Shown one piece after another: positions 48,861 through 64,000 of a stretch of 64,000 bases of DNA. The position numbers and the translations under genes are program-made. Source of the stretch: Bifidobacterium mellis (GTDB taxonomy: Bacteria; Actinomycetota; Actinomycetes; Actinomycetales; Bifidobacteriaceae). The notes beneath the pieces were generated by a model. The model saw only the letters and a list, made by a program, of their open reading frames with translations, was not told the origin of the DNA and did not search any database. The stretch lies in the NCBI RefSeq assembly GCF_000967265.1, contig NZ_KQ033885.1:1159538-1223537 (forward strand), written 5' to 3'. Position 1 is the stretch's first letter, and each line of letters opens with the position of its first letter.

Positions 48861-50207
48861 ATGCGCTGGCTGCGTGAGTTCATGGAGTTGCCCGTATATC
48901 TGCGAGCCATGCTCATCGTGGACCTCATGTGCAACTTCGGCATCGGCCTGGTCATGCCCATCGAACTGCTCTTCGCCACCCACTCCCTGGGCGCCACCAT
49001 GAGCGAGGCCGCCCTTCTGGTGACCATCAGCTCGGTAGGTTCCCTGATCTCCAACCCCATCATCGGATGGGTCTCGGACCGTCGCTCCTCCTGGCTGGCC
49101 ATGCACACGGCCATGATCTTCTCGGTCATCGGCCCCCTGATCTTCACCATGGCCCACGACTACCGGGCAGCGGTGGCGGGCGCCTTCGTCTCGGGCCTGG
49201 GAATGGGCATGCAGACCTCCTGGGCCAGCATTCTGACGCAGATCTCCACCAGGGAGCAACACCGGATCGTCTACGGAATCAACCAGGCCGAGCTCAACCT
49301 GGGCATCGGCCTGGGAGCGGCCGTGGGCGGACTGCTGGCCGCAGGCGGTCAGGACTTCCTCTATCGCATTGGCTTCGGCGGCAGGGCCCTGGGATTCGCC
49401 CTGCTCAGCCTGTCCCTGCTGGTCATCGAACGCCACTGGCAGCTGCGTCGGTTGACGGCCGAGCTCAAGGCCCAGGCGGAGCGGGAGATCGTCCAGGAAT
49501 CCGCTGGGGCCATCGGCGCCCTGCAGACTAAGCAGTCGGACAACAAAGCAAGCATGGCCATCAACGGCACCTTCGGCGGACGGACCAGCTCCCTGACCAG
49601 GGTGCTGGCATCCATGGCCCTGCTGACCCTGGGCACCTTCTTCATGGACCTGTTCGGCTACTCCCAGTTCGACGCCGGCCTGGTCACCACCCTGATCTCA
49701 GATCCGCACATCCCCCGCTGGTCCCTGTCGGTGGTGGATGTGGTCAACACCTTCTCGGTGGTCATCATGAACATCGTGCTGCTGCCCCGCCTCAAGGACG
49801 CCAACCATGTGCGAATGTTGCGCACCGTGCCGGTCTTCTGGGCTGCGGCCTGGGTGATCATCGTCCTGGGCCTGCGCCTGGATTCCACTGCCGGCGCCCT
49901 GAGCGTGGCATCCCTGGGCATCACCATCTTCGGGCTGGGCGAGGTCATGATGGGCATCTCCCAGCCGGTGGTGGCCGCCGAGCTGGCCGGACCCTCGTTC
50001 AGCGGGCGCATGTTCGGCCTGCTCAACACCGCCGCTTCCATGGGCTACATCGTGGGACCCATGTTCGCCTCCTACATCCTGGCCGGGCATGAGGCCATTC
50101 CCTTCCTGGCCATGTGCGCCATCGGCCTGGTCGTGCTGGCCGTCCCCTGGTTCCTGGCCATCCCCTCGCGGCAGATCACCAGCCAGAAGAGCCCGGCCGC
50201 CGTCTGA
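48861..50207 (+). CDS. MFS transporter
   Basis: A 448-residue membrane protein with about 12 helices and a charged central loop (about 193-245). The helix 2-3 loop reads GWVSDRRSSW, the major-facilitator GxxSDR motif; the second half has a matching region near GPSFSGRMFGLLNTAASMGYIVGP. It is best described as a drug- or sugar-efflux type transporter of unknown substrate. GGAGGTGGAG precedes the ATG. It converges with mrp, with 133 bases between that hold no gene. Confidence 0.88.
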   Translation: MRWLREFMELPVYLRAMLIVDLMCNFGIGLVMPIELLFATHSLGATMSEAALLVTISSVGSLISNPIIGWVSDRRSSWLAMHTAMIFSVIGPLIFTMAHDYRAAVAGAFVSGLGMGMQTSWASILTQISTREQHRIVYGINQAELNLGIGLGAAVGGLLAAGGQDFLYRIGFGGRALGFALLSLSLLVIERHWQLRRLTAELKAQAEREIVQESAGAIGALQTKQSDNKASMAINGTFGGRTSSLTRVLASMALLTLGTFFMDLFGYSQFDAGLVTTLISDPHIPRWSLSVVDVVNTFSVVIMNIVLLPRLKDANHVRMLRTVPVFWAAAWVIIVLGLRLDSTAGALSVASLGITIFGLGEVMMGISQPVVAAELAGPSFSGRMFGLLNTAASMGYIVGPMFASYILAGHEAIPFLAMCAIGLVVLAVPWFLAIPSRQITSQKSPAAV

Positions 50208-50340
50208 CCTCGGGCAAGGCACGGCACCGGACCAACAACTTTTGAGGGGCGGTCGATTCGAAGAGCGGTCAAAAAGGCATACCCTCAATGACCAGTCCGA
50301 CAGACTGAGTTACCTCTTGAGAGTCAGTCCTCGTTTAAAG

Positions 50341-51537
50341 TCAGTCTTCATCGGCTGCCCTATGGGCATCGCCGGGCTCCGAACCCGCCATCAGGGTCTT
50401 GGCCAGGTCCACAAACCGTCTGGTCAGCGGAGAATCGTCCAGGGAACCATCTGGTCTGAGCACGGCCGGACGTCCGGACTCCCCCGACTCGCGCAGATCG
50501 GTCTGCAGGGGCAGCTGCTCCAGCAGGGGCACCTGATACCCCAGATCCCGGGTCAGCTGGTCGGCCACACGCTGGCCTCCCCCCTGACCGAAGATGCGCA
50601 GACGCTCGCCATTGTGCTCGTACCAGGACATGTTTTCAATCACACCCTGGACCTTGGTGGGCAGTTGCAGGGCCACCAACCCTGAACGCACGGCCACCTG
50701 CGAGGCCGATGGCTGGGGGGTGGTGACCACGATCAGCCGGCTGTTGGGGAGGGCCTGGGCCACGGACAGGGCCATGTCCCCGGTGCCTGGGGCCAGATCC
50801 AGCAGGAGCACGTCGGGGTCCCCCCACCAGACATCGGAGAGGAACTGCTCCAGCGAGCGCTGCAGGCGCGGACCCCTCCAGAGAATGGCCCGGTCCGACC
50901 CGGCGAACATGCCGATGGAGATCAGCTTGACCCCCCAGGCGGTCACCGGCATCAGCATGCCATGCAGATTGGTGGGCCGGCTGTGCACGCCGAAGAGCCC
51001 AGGCAGGGAAAATCCGTAGATGTCAGCGTCGATGGCGGCAGTGTCATAGCCCAGGGCCGCCAAGGTGGCAGCCAGATTGACCGTCACCGAGGACTTGCCC
51101 ACGCCCCCCTTGCCGGAGGCGATGGCGAAGATGCGGGTGCCCACGCCAGGCTTGGAGAAGGGATTGCTGCGCCGGGCCGCCTTGAGGTCGGCCACCAGGT
51201 TGTCCAGCTTTTCCCGACTCATGGAGGAGACATCGATGTGCGGGCGCAGCCGGGCTCGCGGGTAGGAGGTCACGGTCCCATTGATCTGGTTGGTGATGGT
51301 GGTCGACAATGGGCATCCCTTGATGGTCAGCTCCACCCGTACGGTCACCTCGTAGTCGGCCTGGGCATCCCTGGCTGGCTCGACGATGATGTCGGTGATC
51401 ATGCCAAGATCGGTGATGGACCGTCCCAGTTCCGGATCGATGACCCGGCTGAGCCGCTCATAGACCTCCCCCTTGATTCTTCGAGGCAGCTCCTCCAGAT
51501 TCCGGGTCCCTTCCTTGCGATGCTCTACTTGTTCCAT
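50341..51537 (-). CDS. mrp: Mrp/NBP35-family ATPase, Fe-S cluster carrier
   Basis: A 398-residue cytoplasmic protein. An N-terminal DUF59/MIP18 domain (about 22-100, VIDPELGRSITDLGM) is joined to a P-loop domain with the deviant Walker A GKGGVGKSS (142-150), DADIYGFSLP and the LLDLAPGTGD switch. Mrp/ApbC proteins bind and pass on Fe-S clusters. The CxxC usually near the C-terminus is not visible here, as in several actinobacterial members. Single gene upstream of no clear partner. Confidence 0.92.
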   Translation of the reverse strand: MEQVEHRKEGTRNLEELPRRIKGEVYERLSRVIDPELGRSITDLGMITDIIVEPARDAQADYEVTVRVELTIKGCPLSTTITNQINGTVTSYPRARLRPHIDVSSMSREKLDNLVADLKAARRSNPFSKPGVGTRIFAIASGKGGVGKSSVTVNLAATLAALGYDTAAIDADIYGFSLPGLFGVHSRPTNLHGMLMPVTAWGVKLISIGMFAGSDRAILWRGPRLQRSLEQFLSDVWWGDPDVLLLDLAPGTGDMALSVAQALPNSRLIVVTTPQPSASQVAVRSGLVALQLPTKVQGVIENMSWYEHNGERLRIFGQGGGQRVADQLTRDLGYQVPLLEQLPLQTDLRESGESGRPAVLRPDGSLDDSPLTRRFVDLAKTLMAGSEPGDAHRAADED

Positions 51538-51606
51538 GCCGTCACCATATCGCGCCCAGCCATCGGCTGCCAGGGCGCGGCTGGTCGGATATTGCGAATG
51601 TCACAA

Positions 51607-57598
<5,992 letters not shown>

Positions 57599-57603
57599 GT
57601 CGC

Positions 57604-57622
57604 CGTTAGAATAAAACCGTGA
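57604..57622. promoter_or_regulatory. overlapping divergent -10 elements, likely leaderless starts
   Basis: TTAGAATAA reads TAGAAT on the plus strand, seven to nine bases before GTG/ATG at 57619/57622, and TATTCT on the minus strand, nine bases before the ATG at 57598. Neither gene has a ribosome site. Both transcripts may start at or beside the start codon. The -35 regions are weak. Confidence 0.4.
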
Positions 57623-59877
57623 TGACTCTGCCAGCCCTGCGACGCCCCGCCCCGGCCAGGGGCACGACCATCCGACTGCTGGTAGCACTTATTGTTGTGC
57701 TCATCCTCGAACTGGGGGTATTCAACCTGGCTCATTGGCAGTCGCTGGCGGGTTCCGCATCGGGCTCTTCGGCAGGGACTGCAGACAACATTGAATCACG
57801 ACCGGACCGGCTGGGACCAGGGCTGTCCCGGCTGCATGGCGGGGGTCTAAAAGTCACCGATCCGGCTGGCGCCTGGGTGGATGTCCCTGTCGCAGATGGA
57901 CAGGCATCCTTCGCCCAGGCCTACTTTGCAGAGGACATCGAGGGTTCATTCCTGTCGCAGATCCATGTACGTCTCGACCTACACTTGGTCGGCGACAGGG
58001 ACTGGACCCAGGGCACTCGAGGGCTGATCTGCCCCGGTCAGGCCCGCAGCCATTATCTGCGCATCAGGGGCAAACCCAGCGGAGCCCGGATCCAGGCCAT
58101 GCGACTGTGGATACAGGAGCCCATCGGATCCCGGCTGGAGCTGACCGGAATGACTCCGGTCAGGGTGGTCCCCCTGGACCTCAACCCGGCGCGGATACTG
58201 ATGCTGGCCTGCATGGCGGCGCTGATCCTGGGCTACCTGCCCGGCTCGGCCCTCTGGCGGATACGGCTGGATACTGGCTCGGTGGGCCAGCGCCTGGTCC
58301 TGGCCCTGATTCTGGCTCCGCTGGCAGCCTGGTCCTGCTGGAACATCCAGCACGATCTGTCCACCTTCACTCCCATGGCCTACCACCAGCCGCATGCCTA
58401 TGTCTACGATTTCAACCAGTACGATCACGTGGCCCGGGCACTGCTGCATGGACGCCCCTGGCTGGATCTTGGCCAGGCACCGGGTCTGGCCCAGGCAGCA
58501 AACCCCTTCGACATAGCCACCCGCAACGCGCTGCTGGCCCAGGACCAGCAACCCATATATTGGGACTACGTCTACCGGAACGGCCACTGGTACTCCTACT
58601 TCGGTGTCCTGCCGGTGCTGCTGCTCTTCCTGCCCTACCGAGTGATAACCAGCCTGGTGCATCCGGGCGGCTATGCCCTGCCCACCAGCTCGGCCGCAGC
58701 CCTGCTGGTTGCGGCGGCCACCATCATGACCGTCCTGGCCACCATCCGCCTGCTGGCCCGCTGGTTCCCCCGGGTCAACCTGGCCGTTGTCGGCATGGCC
58801 CTTATAACCATGCTGGGAGGATCCGGCATGGTCTACCTCTGGTGCCGCCGCAACTTCTATACGATTCCCTTCGATGCCTCCTTGCTTGCGGTCATGACGG
58901 GACTCTGGCTCTGGATGGGGGCCAGACGGGTCCAGCGACAGTCTGCGGACACTGGCGAACATTCGGGTCGTGGATCAACACGGATGTGGACCGTGGAGGA
59001 TGGGGACCGACCCTGGCATCTGTCCAGACCACGGCTTTTCCTGGGATCGCTGTCGGTGGCTGCCACCCTGGGCTGCCGACCCACCTTCCTGGCTGCAGGC
59101 CTGCTGGCGCTGCCTCTGTTCGCCAAGGAAATAAGGGCAGTCATCAACTCCCTGTTCACGCGCAGGAGCCATCCTGCAGACCTGTCTCGGAGGCGGGCGC
59201 TGTCCCTGCTGGTCTGCGGCCTCTTGCCGGTCCTCCTGGTGGCCGCTCCCCTGCTCTGGTACAACCGCTGGCGCTTCGGGTCCCTGCTGGACTTCGGCAA
59301 CCGGTATCAGATGACCGTCCTGGACCTGACCAACTATCATCCCGGCACCCGGGGCCTGCTTCAGGTCTTTGGCTACTACCTGCTGCAGCCGTTGACCACC
59401 CTGCCGGTCTTCCCCTACCTGCAATTCTCCCCCGCTCCTATGCAGGTCTGGCACTTCACCGAACCCGGCCTGGGCGGGCTGCTGATCACTACACCGGTAC
59501 TCATACTGACCCTTGCACTTCTTGCTCTGCCCAGGATGCGAAAGGAACTGCAACGTCGGAGGTGGATGCCCGCCTTGATCCTGGCCCTGGCTCTGGCAGT
59601 CCTGGTCATGGCTGCAGACTCCTACCTAGGCGGGTTCTCGGTGCGCTACAGTATCGATTTCGCCTGGCTGATCTGCCTGGTTGCTGTTGTGGTCATGGCC
59701 ACCGCATCCTCAACATACGAAGACGGCCGCTCCTCAGCGGGAGCGGCCGTCATGAGCCTGCTAACACTAGCCTGTCTGGCTGGACTGGTCCTGACGTTCA
59801 TCAACGCCATGGTCCTGCTGGAGCACTTCGACCTCAGTCAGGCCATGAACGTAGCCGTCTGGTTTATAGCACCCTGA
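57622..59877 (+). CDS. polytopic membrane protein, glycosyltransferase-like
   Basis: 751 residues. One N-terminal membrane helix (about 16-38), an extracytoplasmic region of about 140 residues, then about ten further helices with long loops; a hydrophilic cytoplasmic loop lies near 440-475. The overall design (signal-anchor, soluble domain, many helices, HYDHVARALLHGRPWLDL-like first loop) recalls GT-C fold glycosyltransferases that use polyprenyl-linked sugars, but no certain motif was found. The gene converges with the beta-glucosidase gene, 18 bases apart. Confidence 0.75.
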   Translation: MTLPALRRPAPARGTTIRLLVALIVVLILELGVFNLAHWQSLAGSASGSSAGTADNIESRPDRLGPGLSRLHGGGLKVTDPAGAWVDVPVADGQASFAQAYFAEDIEGSFLSQIHVRLDLHLVGDRDWTQGTRGLICPGQARSHYLRIRGKPSGARIQAMRLWIQEPIGSRLELTGMTPVRVVPLDLNPARILMLACMAALILGYLPGSALWRIRLDTGSVGQRLVLALILAPLAAWSCWNIQHDLSTFTPMAYHQPHAYVYDFNQYDHVARALLHGRPWLDLGQAPGLAQAANPFDIATRNALLAQDQQPIYWDYVYRNGHWYSYFGVLPVLLLFLPYRVITSLVHPGGYALPTSSAAALLVAAATIMTVLATIRLLARWFPRVNLAVVGMALITMLGGSGMVYLWCRRNFYTIPFDASLLAVMTGLWLWMGARRVQRQSADTGEHSGRGSTRMWTVEDGDRPWHLSRPRLFLGSLSVAATLGCRPTFLAAGLLALPLFAKEIRAVINSLFTRRSHPADLSRRRALSLLVCGLLPVLLVAAPLLWYNRWRFGSLLDFGNRYQMTVLDLTNYHPGTRGLLQVFGYYLLQPLTTLPVFPYLQFSPAPMQVWHFTEPGLGGLLITTPVLILTLALLALPRMRKELQRRRWMPALILALALAVLVMAADSYLGGFSVRYSIDFAWLICLVAVVVMATASSTYEDGRSSAGAAVMSLLTLACLAGLVLTFINAMVLLEHFDLSQAMNVAVWFIAP

Positions 59878-59895
59878 GCCCAGCCGACAGTGATA

Positions 59896-62133
59896 TCAGG
59901 AGTCCAGACCCTGCTGCTTGAGGGCCTGGTGATACCGGTCGACCATGTCAGCCACGATGCCATTGCCATCGCCACCCGACAAGGTGATGACCGAGGCCAG
60001 AGGCATGGTGTCGAAGAGCTGGGCTGTGTTGGGATCGTCGGGCAGCGGTATGCCATCCTGATCGATACGATCGCGCAGGATAGGTCCGCCGATTGAATTC
60101 TCGCGCCACTCGGCCATGGTCGATTCGGCATTCAGCGGAATGAACCGGCCGTCGCCATCCACCTGCAGATTCTCTTCTGCAACCAGATCGCGGCTGGAGG
60201 TACCCACCTGGATGCGGTAGGTGCCCGCCTCCACATGCCAGGCATCCATGGCTGTCGACCAGTAAGCGAAGTCGCGCTCGGTCAAGTCCATGCTCACCCG
60301 GCTGGACTGTCCCGCCTTCAGAAAGACCTTGGTGAAGGCCTTGAGCTCATGACTGGGCCGATTCACCCGGCTGGCGCAGGGGGCCACATAGACCTGCACG
60401 GTCTGGGCGCCATCCACCTGCGAGGTGTTGGTCACGGTCACCTCCACCCGAGCCGAGTTGGCTCCGGTCTTGGTCACCGCAACCTGATCCAGATCGAAGT
60501 CGGCATAGGACAGACCGAATCCGAAGGGGAAGGCCACCGGACGCTGGAAGGTGTCGTAGTAGCGGTATCCCACGTAGACGCCCTCGCCGTAGCGGGAGTG
60601 ACCCTCCTCGCCGGGGAAGGAGGTGATGGTGGGGTTGTCCTCCAGCCGAACCGGGATGGTTTCAGGCAGATGGCCCGAAGGGTTGGCGGCACCGGTCAGC
60701 ACATCCACCACGGCGCGTCCACCCTCCTGGCCCAAAAGCCAGGTCTCCAGCAAGCCCTTGGTCTTGTCCATCCAGTCGGCAACAGTCACCACGGCTCCAT
60801 TGGAGAGGACGGCGACCACCCGGTCATTGACCTCGGACACGGCCTTGAGTAGAGCCACCTGCTTGTCGGGAAGATCCATGCTGGTGCGGTCGAAGCCCTC
60901 GGACTCGGCATCTTCAGGCAATCCCAGGAAGAGCACCACGGTGTCGGCTCCGCGCGCCACATCCAGCGCCTGCTGGGTCAGAGCAGGATCCTGTTCCTTC
61001 TCATCCAGCGTGAACCCGGGTGCGAAGTCCACATTCACACCGGCCTCCTTGAAGCCATCCAGCGCTGATGAGACCTCGGTCGGTGTGATGTGCGAGGAAC
61101 CTCCACCCTGATAGCGCGGAGTCCGGGCGAATTCGCCGATGACGGCAACTTTCTGCTTCGGATCAAGAGGCAGAATCCTGTCCTCATTGCGCAAGAGGAC
61201 GATGGACTCCTGGGCCGCGCGACGGGCCATGTTGTTGTGTTCCTGGACATCGTAGCGATAACCCTGTTGGGACATGGCCGGACGGGCCTTGTCGATCAGG
61301 TCCAGGATCCCCTGAGCCATCTGGTCCAGCTGCTCCTTGTCCAAATTGCCAGCCTGTACAGCCTGGACAACCTGGTCATCAGTGCGGGAGGGCGGCATCT
61401 CCAGATTGAGTCCGGCCTGCAGAGCGTTGACCCTGTTGTGGACGGCACCCCAGTCTGACATGACCATGCCCTGGTAGCCCCACTCGCCGCGCAGAACGTC
61501 CGTCAGCAACCAGCGGTTCTCCGAGCTGAAGACGCCATTGATCTTGTTGTAGGCGCACATGATGGTCCAGGGCTTGGCATTCCTGACCACATATTCGAAG
61601 GCCGGCAGGTAGATCTCGCGCAGGGTGCGCACGTCCACGTCAGAGCTGACCCTGAGCCGGTCGGTCTCCTGGTTGTTGGCTGCAAAGTGCTTCAGAGAGG
61701 TTCCAACCCCCTTGGATTGGACACCTTCAACCAGACCTGCGGCTTCATGCCCGGCCAGCACAGGATCCTCCGAGTAAAACTCGAAGTTGCGGCCACCCAG
61801 CGGGCTTCGCTTGATGTTGATGCCTGGTCCCAGGATTACAGCCACCTTCTCCTGGACGCACTCCTCGCCCATGGCCTGGCCCACTTGGTAGGTCAGATCA
61901 GGATTCCAGGAGGAGGCCAATCCGGCGGTCGGAGGGAAGCAAGTGGCCGGAACCGATCCGTAGACGTCAGAACCGGTGGCCTTGCGCAGGCCGTAGGGGC
62001 CGTCAGTGATCATATAACCTTCATAGCCCTTGTCGGGCAGCCCCTGCAGGTGCCAGGAGTCGGACCCCGAGGTCAGCGAGGCCTCCTCTTGCAGGTCCAG
62101 ATCCTTGGCTTTGGTATGCGTTTGTTCTGTCAT
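59896..62133 (-). CDS. GH3 beta-glucosidase
   Basis: A 745-residue glycoside hydrolase of family 3, cytoplasmic (no signal peptide). Order: N-terminal TIM-barrel domain with KHFAANNQE (148-156) and the nucleophile Asp227 in GMVMSDWGAVHN, the alpha/beta C-terminal domain holding the acid/base, then a fibronectin-III-like domain (about 590-660, SHELKAFTKVFLKAGQSS). It removes terminal glucose or similar sugars from beta-linked plant glycosides. The MFS gene 78 bases upstream in the same direction probably imports the substrate. Confidence 0.94.
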   Translation of the reverse strand: MTEQTHTKAKDLDLQEEASLTSGSDSWHLQGLPDKGYEGYMITDGPYGLRKATGSDVYGSVPATCFPPTAGLASSWNPDLTYQVGQAMGEECVQEKVAVILGPGINIKRSPLGGRNFEFYSEDPVLAGHEAAGLVEGVQSKGVGTSLKHFAANNQETDRLRVSSDVDVRTLREIYLPAFEYVVRNAKPWTIMCAYNKINGVFSSENRWLLTDVLRGEWGYQGMVMSDWGAVHNRVNALQAGLNLEMPPSRTDDQVVQAVQAGNLDKEQLDQMAQGILDLIDKARPAMSQQGYRYDVQEHNNMARRAAQESIVLLRNEDRILPLDPKQKVAVIGEFARTPRYQGGGSSHITPTEVSSALDGFKEAGVNVDFAPGFTLDEKEQDPALTQQALDVARGADTVVLFLGLPEDAESEGFDRTSMDLPDKQVALLKAVSEVNDRVVAVLSNGAVVTVADWMDKTKGLLETWLLGQEGGRAVVDVLTGAANPSGHLPETIPVRLEDNPTITSFPGEEGHSRYGEGVYVGYRYYDTFQRPVAFPFGFGLSYADFDLDQVAVTKTGANSARVEVTVTNTSQVDGAQTVQVYVAPCASRVNRPSHELKAFTKVFLKAGQSSRVSMDLTERDFAYWSTAMDAWHVEAGTYRIQVGTSSRDLVAEENLQVDGDGRFIPLNAESTMAEWRENSIGGPILRDRIDQDGIPLPDDPNTAQLFDTMPLASVITLSGGDGNGIVADMVDRYHQALKQQGLDS

Positions 62134-62211
62134 GTCTTTTTCCTTTCGAGTTTTCGGGTTCGATTAGCCGGTCCGCGGCTCAGCACAGGTTCAGATTACA
62201 GGTTTTCAGAC

Positions 62212-63588
62212 TCACTTGACCTTGCGGATCATCATGATGAAGACGGTTCCCACCAGCAGGCAGACGATGGCGACTGGGAAGATCATCCTGTAGCCGCCGA
62301 AAACGCCAATGACCAGCGTGGTGCACCCGGGGGCGATCACCTGACCGATCGTATTGGCCAGGTTGAGGATGCCCAGATCCTTACCCGCCTCCTTGGCGTT
62401 CGGCAACACGTCGACGTTCAGCGCCTGGTCGACTGACATGTAGCAGCCGTTGCCGATTCCAGCCAGGGCGGCATAGAAGTACATGCCCGTGGCGGTCGGC
62501 ATCAGGAAGGGGAAGAGTATGCCGACGGCGAGGATCAGGCAGCTGGTGGCTACGATCACCTTCCGTCTGTGCAGGAAGTCCGAGAGCGGACCCGAGACCA
62601 CGGAGGCCAGGATGGTTGTCACCACCGAGATCAGTGCCATGACCTTGAGTGTGGATGCGGCCTGGGCATCGCTCATGTGGCAGTACTTCTGCAGTATATA
62701 AAGCTGGTAGCCCTGAATCATGAAGCAGCCGACGACGAAGGTGAACCTGCCCAGAAGCGCCAGGTAGAAGTCGCGGCAATTCTTGGTGGGCGGTATGAAG
62801 GACCGGCCGACATCCGCCCAGGTCCGTTCCACGACCGTGTTGGCAGCCGACTTCTCCCGGGGCCAGATCAGCACGGTGAGAATGCCGGAAAAGAGGAAGA
62901 TGATCATGGCGACTACAAGGCCGGTATGGATGTTGCCCATGAACGAGCTGCCGATGATGGTTCCCAACTGCTGGCCGATGACCTGGCTGGCACCATAGAG
63001 TGCCGAGTAGGTTCCCCTGGTCGACTCGGGAATCCTGTCTGAGAGGACTGCCACGGCCGGGGCTATCAAGCAGTTGATGCCCACCTGCACAATACACCAG
63101 CCGAAAATGATCATGGGGAGCGTATGGGACTCAATGACCAGCAGGAAGCCAAGGGCGCCGATGATGCCGCCCAGCACGATCCAGGGGGTGCGCTTGCCGA
63201 CTCGGAACCTGGACATGTCAGAGAGAGCGCCGAAAACAACGTTGGCCACCAAGGCGAACACGCAGCCTATCGAATTCATCGTCCCCAGAGCCGCTTCAGC
63301 GCTGACTCCATGCAGGGAATTGAAAATCTGAGGCAGGAGGACCCCGGACCCCATGGTAAATGGCGCGGCCCAGAGCAGGGATACCAGGACGAACCCAATG
63401 GCAAAGCGGACCTTCTCCGCGCTGTTGAGCCTTCTGCCCGTATCCGGAGCCAGGCTTGGATCCACGCCTTGATTCGCCACAGCACCTCCGGTCTCATCTA
63501 CAGAGGCCATGGCCTTGATGTTTTCCCCGATTCGGGCACCAGCCCCGTCGGCTGGGCCTCCCCTTCGATCCTTATTTTCGTCTACCAT
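62212..63588 (-). CDS. MFS sugar or glycoside transporter
   Basis: A 458-residue membrane protein with 12 helices after a hydrophilic N-terminus of about 60 residues. The loop motif GALSDMSRFRVGKRTPWIVLG (helix 2-3, parts) is of the sugar/cation-symporter kind, and SGPLSDFLHRRK repeats it in the second half. ATG at 63588 with AAGGAG upstream. Lying just before the GH3 gene in the same direction, it most likely brings in beta-glucosides or oligosaccharides (inference). Confidence 0.88.
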   Translation of the reverse strand: MVDENKDRRGGPADGAGARIGENIKAMASVDETGGAVANQGVDPSLAPDTGRRLNSAEKVRFAIGFVLVSLLWAAPFTMGSGVLLPQIFNSLHGVSAEAALGTMNSIGCVFALVANVVFGALSDMSRFRVGKRTPWIVLGGIIGALGFLLVIESHTLPMIIFGWCIVQVGINCLIAPAVAVLSDRIPESTRGTYSALYGASQVIGQQLGTIIGSSFMGNIHTGLVVAMIIFLFSGILTVLIWPREKSAANTVVERTWADVGRSFIPPTKNCRDFYLALLGRFTFVVGCFMIQGYQLYILQKYCHMSDAQAASTLKVMALISVVTTILASVVSGPLSDFLHRRKVIVATSCLILAVGILFPFLMPTATGMYFYAALAGIGNGCYMSVDQALNVDVLPNAKEAGKDLGILNLANTIGQVIAPGCTTLVIGVFGGYRMIFPVAIVCLLVGTVFIMMIRKVK

Positions 63589-63674
63589 CGTTATCACTCC
63601 TTCGTGTGCAGCCTTGCAATCAGTGGCTCATCATTGAGCCGTACCAATCTCCCCCTTCCATAACCGGCAATTGT

Positions 63675-63692
63675 TCCGAATATATTATCGGA
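63675..63692. promoter_or_regulatory. inverted repeat upstream of the MFS-GH3 pair
   Basis: TCCGA / TCGGA arms around an AT-rich centre (ATATATTA), about 87-104 bases before the MFS start. It is a possible operator overlapping a -10 region; no regulator gene is visible in the window. Confidence 0.35.
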
Positions 63693-63704
63693 GCGAACAG
63701 TGCA

Positions 63705-64000
63705 TTACGTGGGTTCTAAACAGGTTATTTTTCCGATAGCTGAGACGACTGAGTTCACATTTCGGCGGAATTCCGAGGATTCCGGCAGGAGCGACAGGGC
63801 CAGATATCCGTTGCCTGGCATGTCGAAAAAGTATCCGGGCTGGCCAGTCAACCCGTAGGACCCAATCAGACGAAGAATCAGCTCCTCCTCGTCGATGACC
63901 TGAGGAAAACGCAACAGAACGTTCCAGCCTCCCTCAGGCCTGAGCAGGGAGACGCAGGACTCCTTTTGGCTCAATGTCTGTCTGAGGATTTCGAGATTGC
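63705..64000 (-). CDS. C-terminal end of a class I aminotransferase (partial)
   Basis: The frame is open to the window edge, so the start lies beyond 64000. The visible 98 residues (CVSLLRPEGGWNVLLRFP ... GLTGQPGYFFDMPGNGYLAL ... SLLPESSEFRRNV) match the C-terminal small domain of PLP-dependent aminotransferases of fold type I, in which the GGW and PGxFF motifs line the active site. Which amino acid it serves cannot be told. Confidence 0.75.
   Translation of the reverse strand, partial: NLEILRQTLSQKESCVSLLRPEGGWNVLLRFPQVIDEEELILRLIGSYGLTGQPGYFFDMPGNGYLALSLLPESSEFRRNVNSVVSAIGKITCLEPT

Overview
The window looks like a chromosome segment of a high-GC actinobacterium, most likely a Bifidobacterium of the insect-gut (B. 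asteroides-like) branch. Evidence: the run pheS-pheT ... argCJBDFRGH ... tyrS-TPR-HAD-tlyA has the same order as in other Actinobacteria; LigA is unusually long with extra segments; glutamine synthetase is of the adenylylated type I-beta class; and an Fe/Mn superoxide dismutase is present, which is unusual for the genus but, as far as I recall, reported for bee-gut bifidobacteria. The species assignment is inference.

Layout. (1) 1-2.7 kb: an AT-richer three-gene ABC exporter resembling lactococcin-972-type bacteriocin export/immunity sets, ending in a tiny membrane peptide that seems split by a frameshift. (2) 2.9-7.9 kb: a pair of half-size ABC transporters of the type used for siderophore uptake, divergent from an AraC-family regulator. 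(3) 7.9-16.1 kb: an AT-rich accessory island. It holds a 1254-residue orphan protein (candidate defence effector), a decayed MFS remnant, an intact MFS pump, a membrane protein with four Ltp-type repeats (candidate phage superinfection exclusion), and long stretches without genes. It abuts the 3' end of a tRNA-Arg(ACG) gene, a classic integration site. (4) 16.3-22.1 kb: tyrS, an RG-rich TPR protein, a HAD phosphatase, a small protein and tlyA, read as one unit. (5) 22.3-32.1 kb: a GDSL hydrolase and the complete arginine operon argCJBDFRGH, with ARG-box-like palindromes in front of argC. (6) 32.1-39.1 kb: a DJ-1/PfpI-like protein without its nucleophilic cysteine, a small membrane protein, pheST, a SpoU methyltransferase and sodA. 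(7) 39.2-44.0 kb: an ECF thiamine/HMP transporter (fused ATPase-ATPase-T protein plus YkoE-type S component) under a TPP riboswitch, and an M20 dipeptidase. (8) 44.0-50.2 kb, plus strand: DUF3043 protein, lpdA, DUF4191 protein, glnA, MFS transporter. (9) 50.3-64 kb: Mrp ATPase, ligA, a large conserved TPR-like protein divergent from a polytopic membrane protein, a GH3 beta-glucosidase with its MFS transporter, and the 3' end of an aminotransferase gene.

The housekeeping part is ordinary. The regions most worth a second look are the 8-16 kb island and the bacteriocin-like locus at the left edge. No CRISPR array, transposase or integrase was seen.
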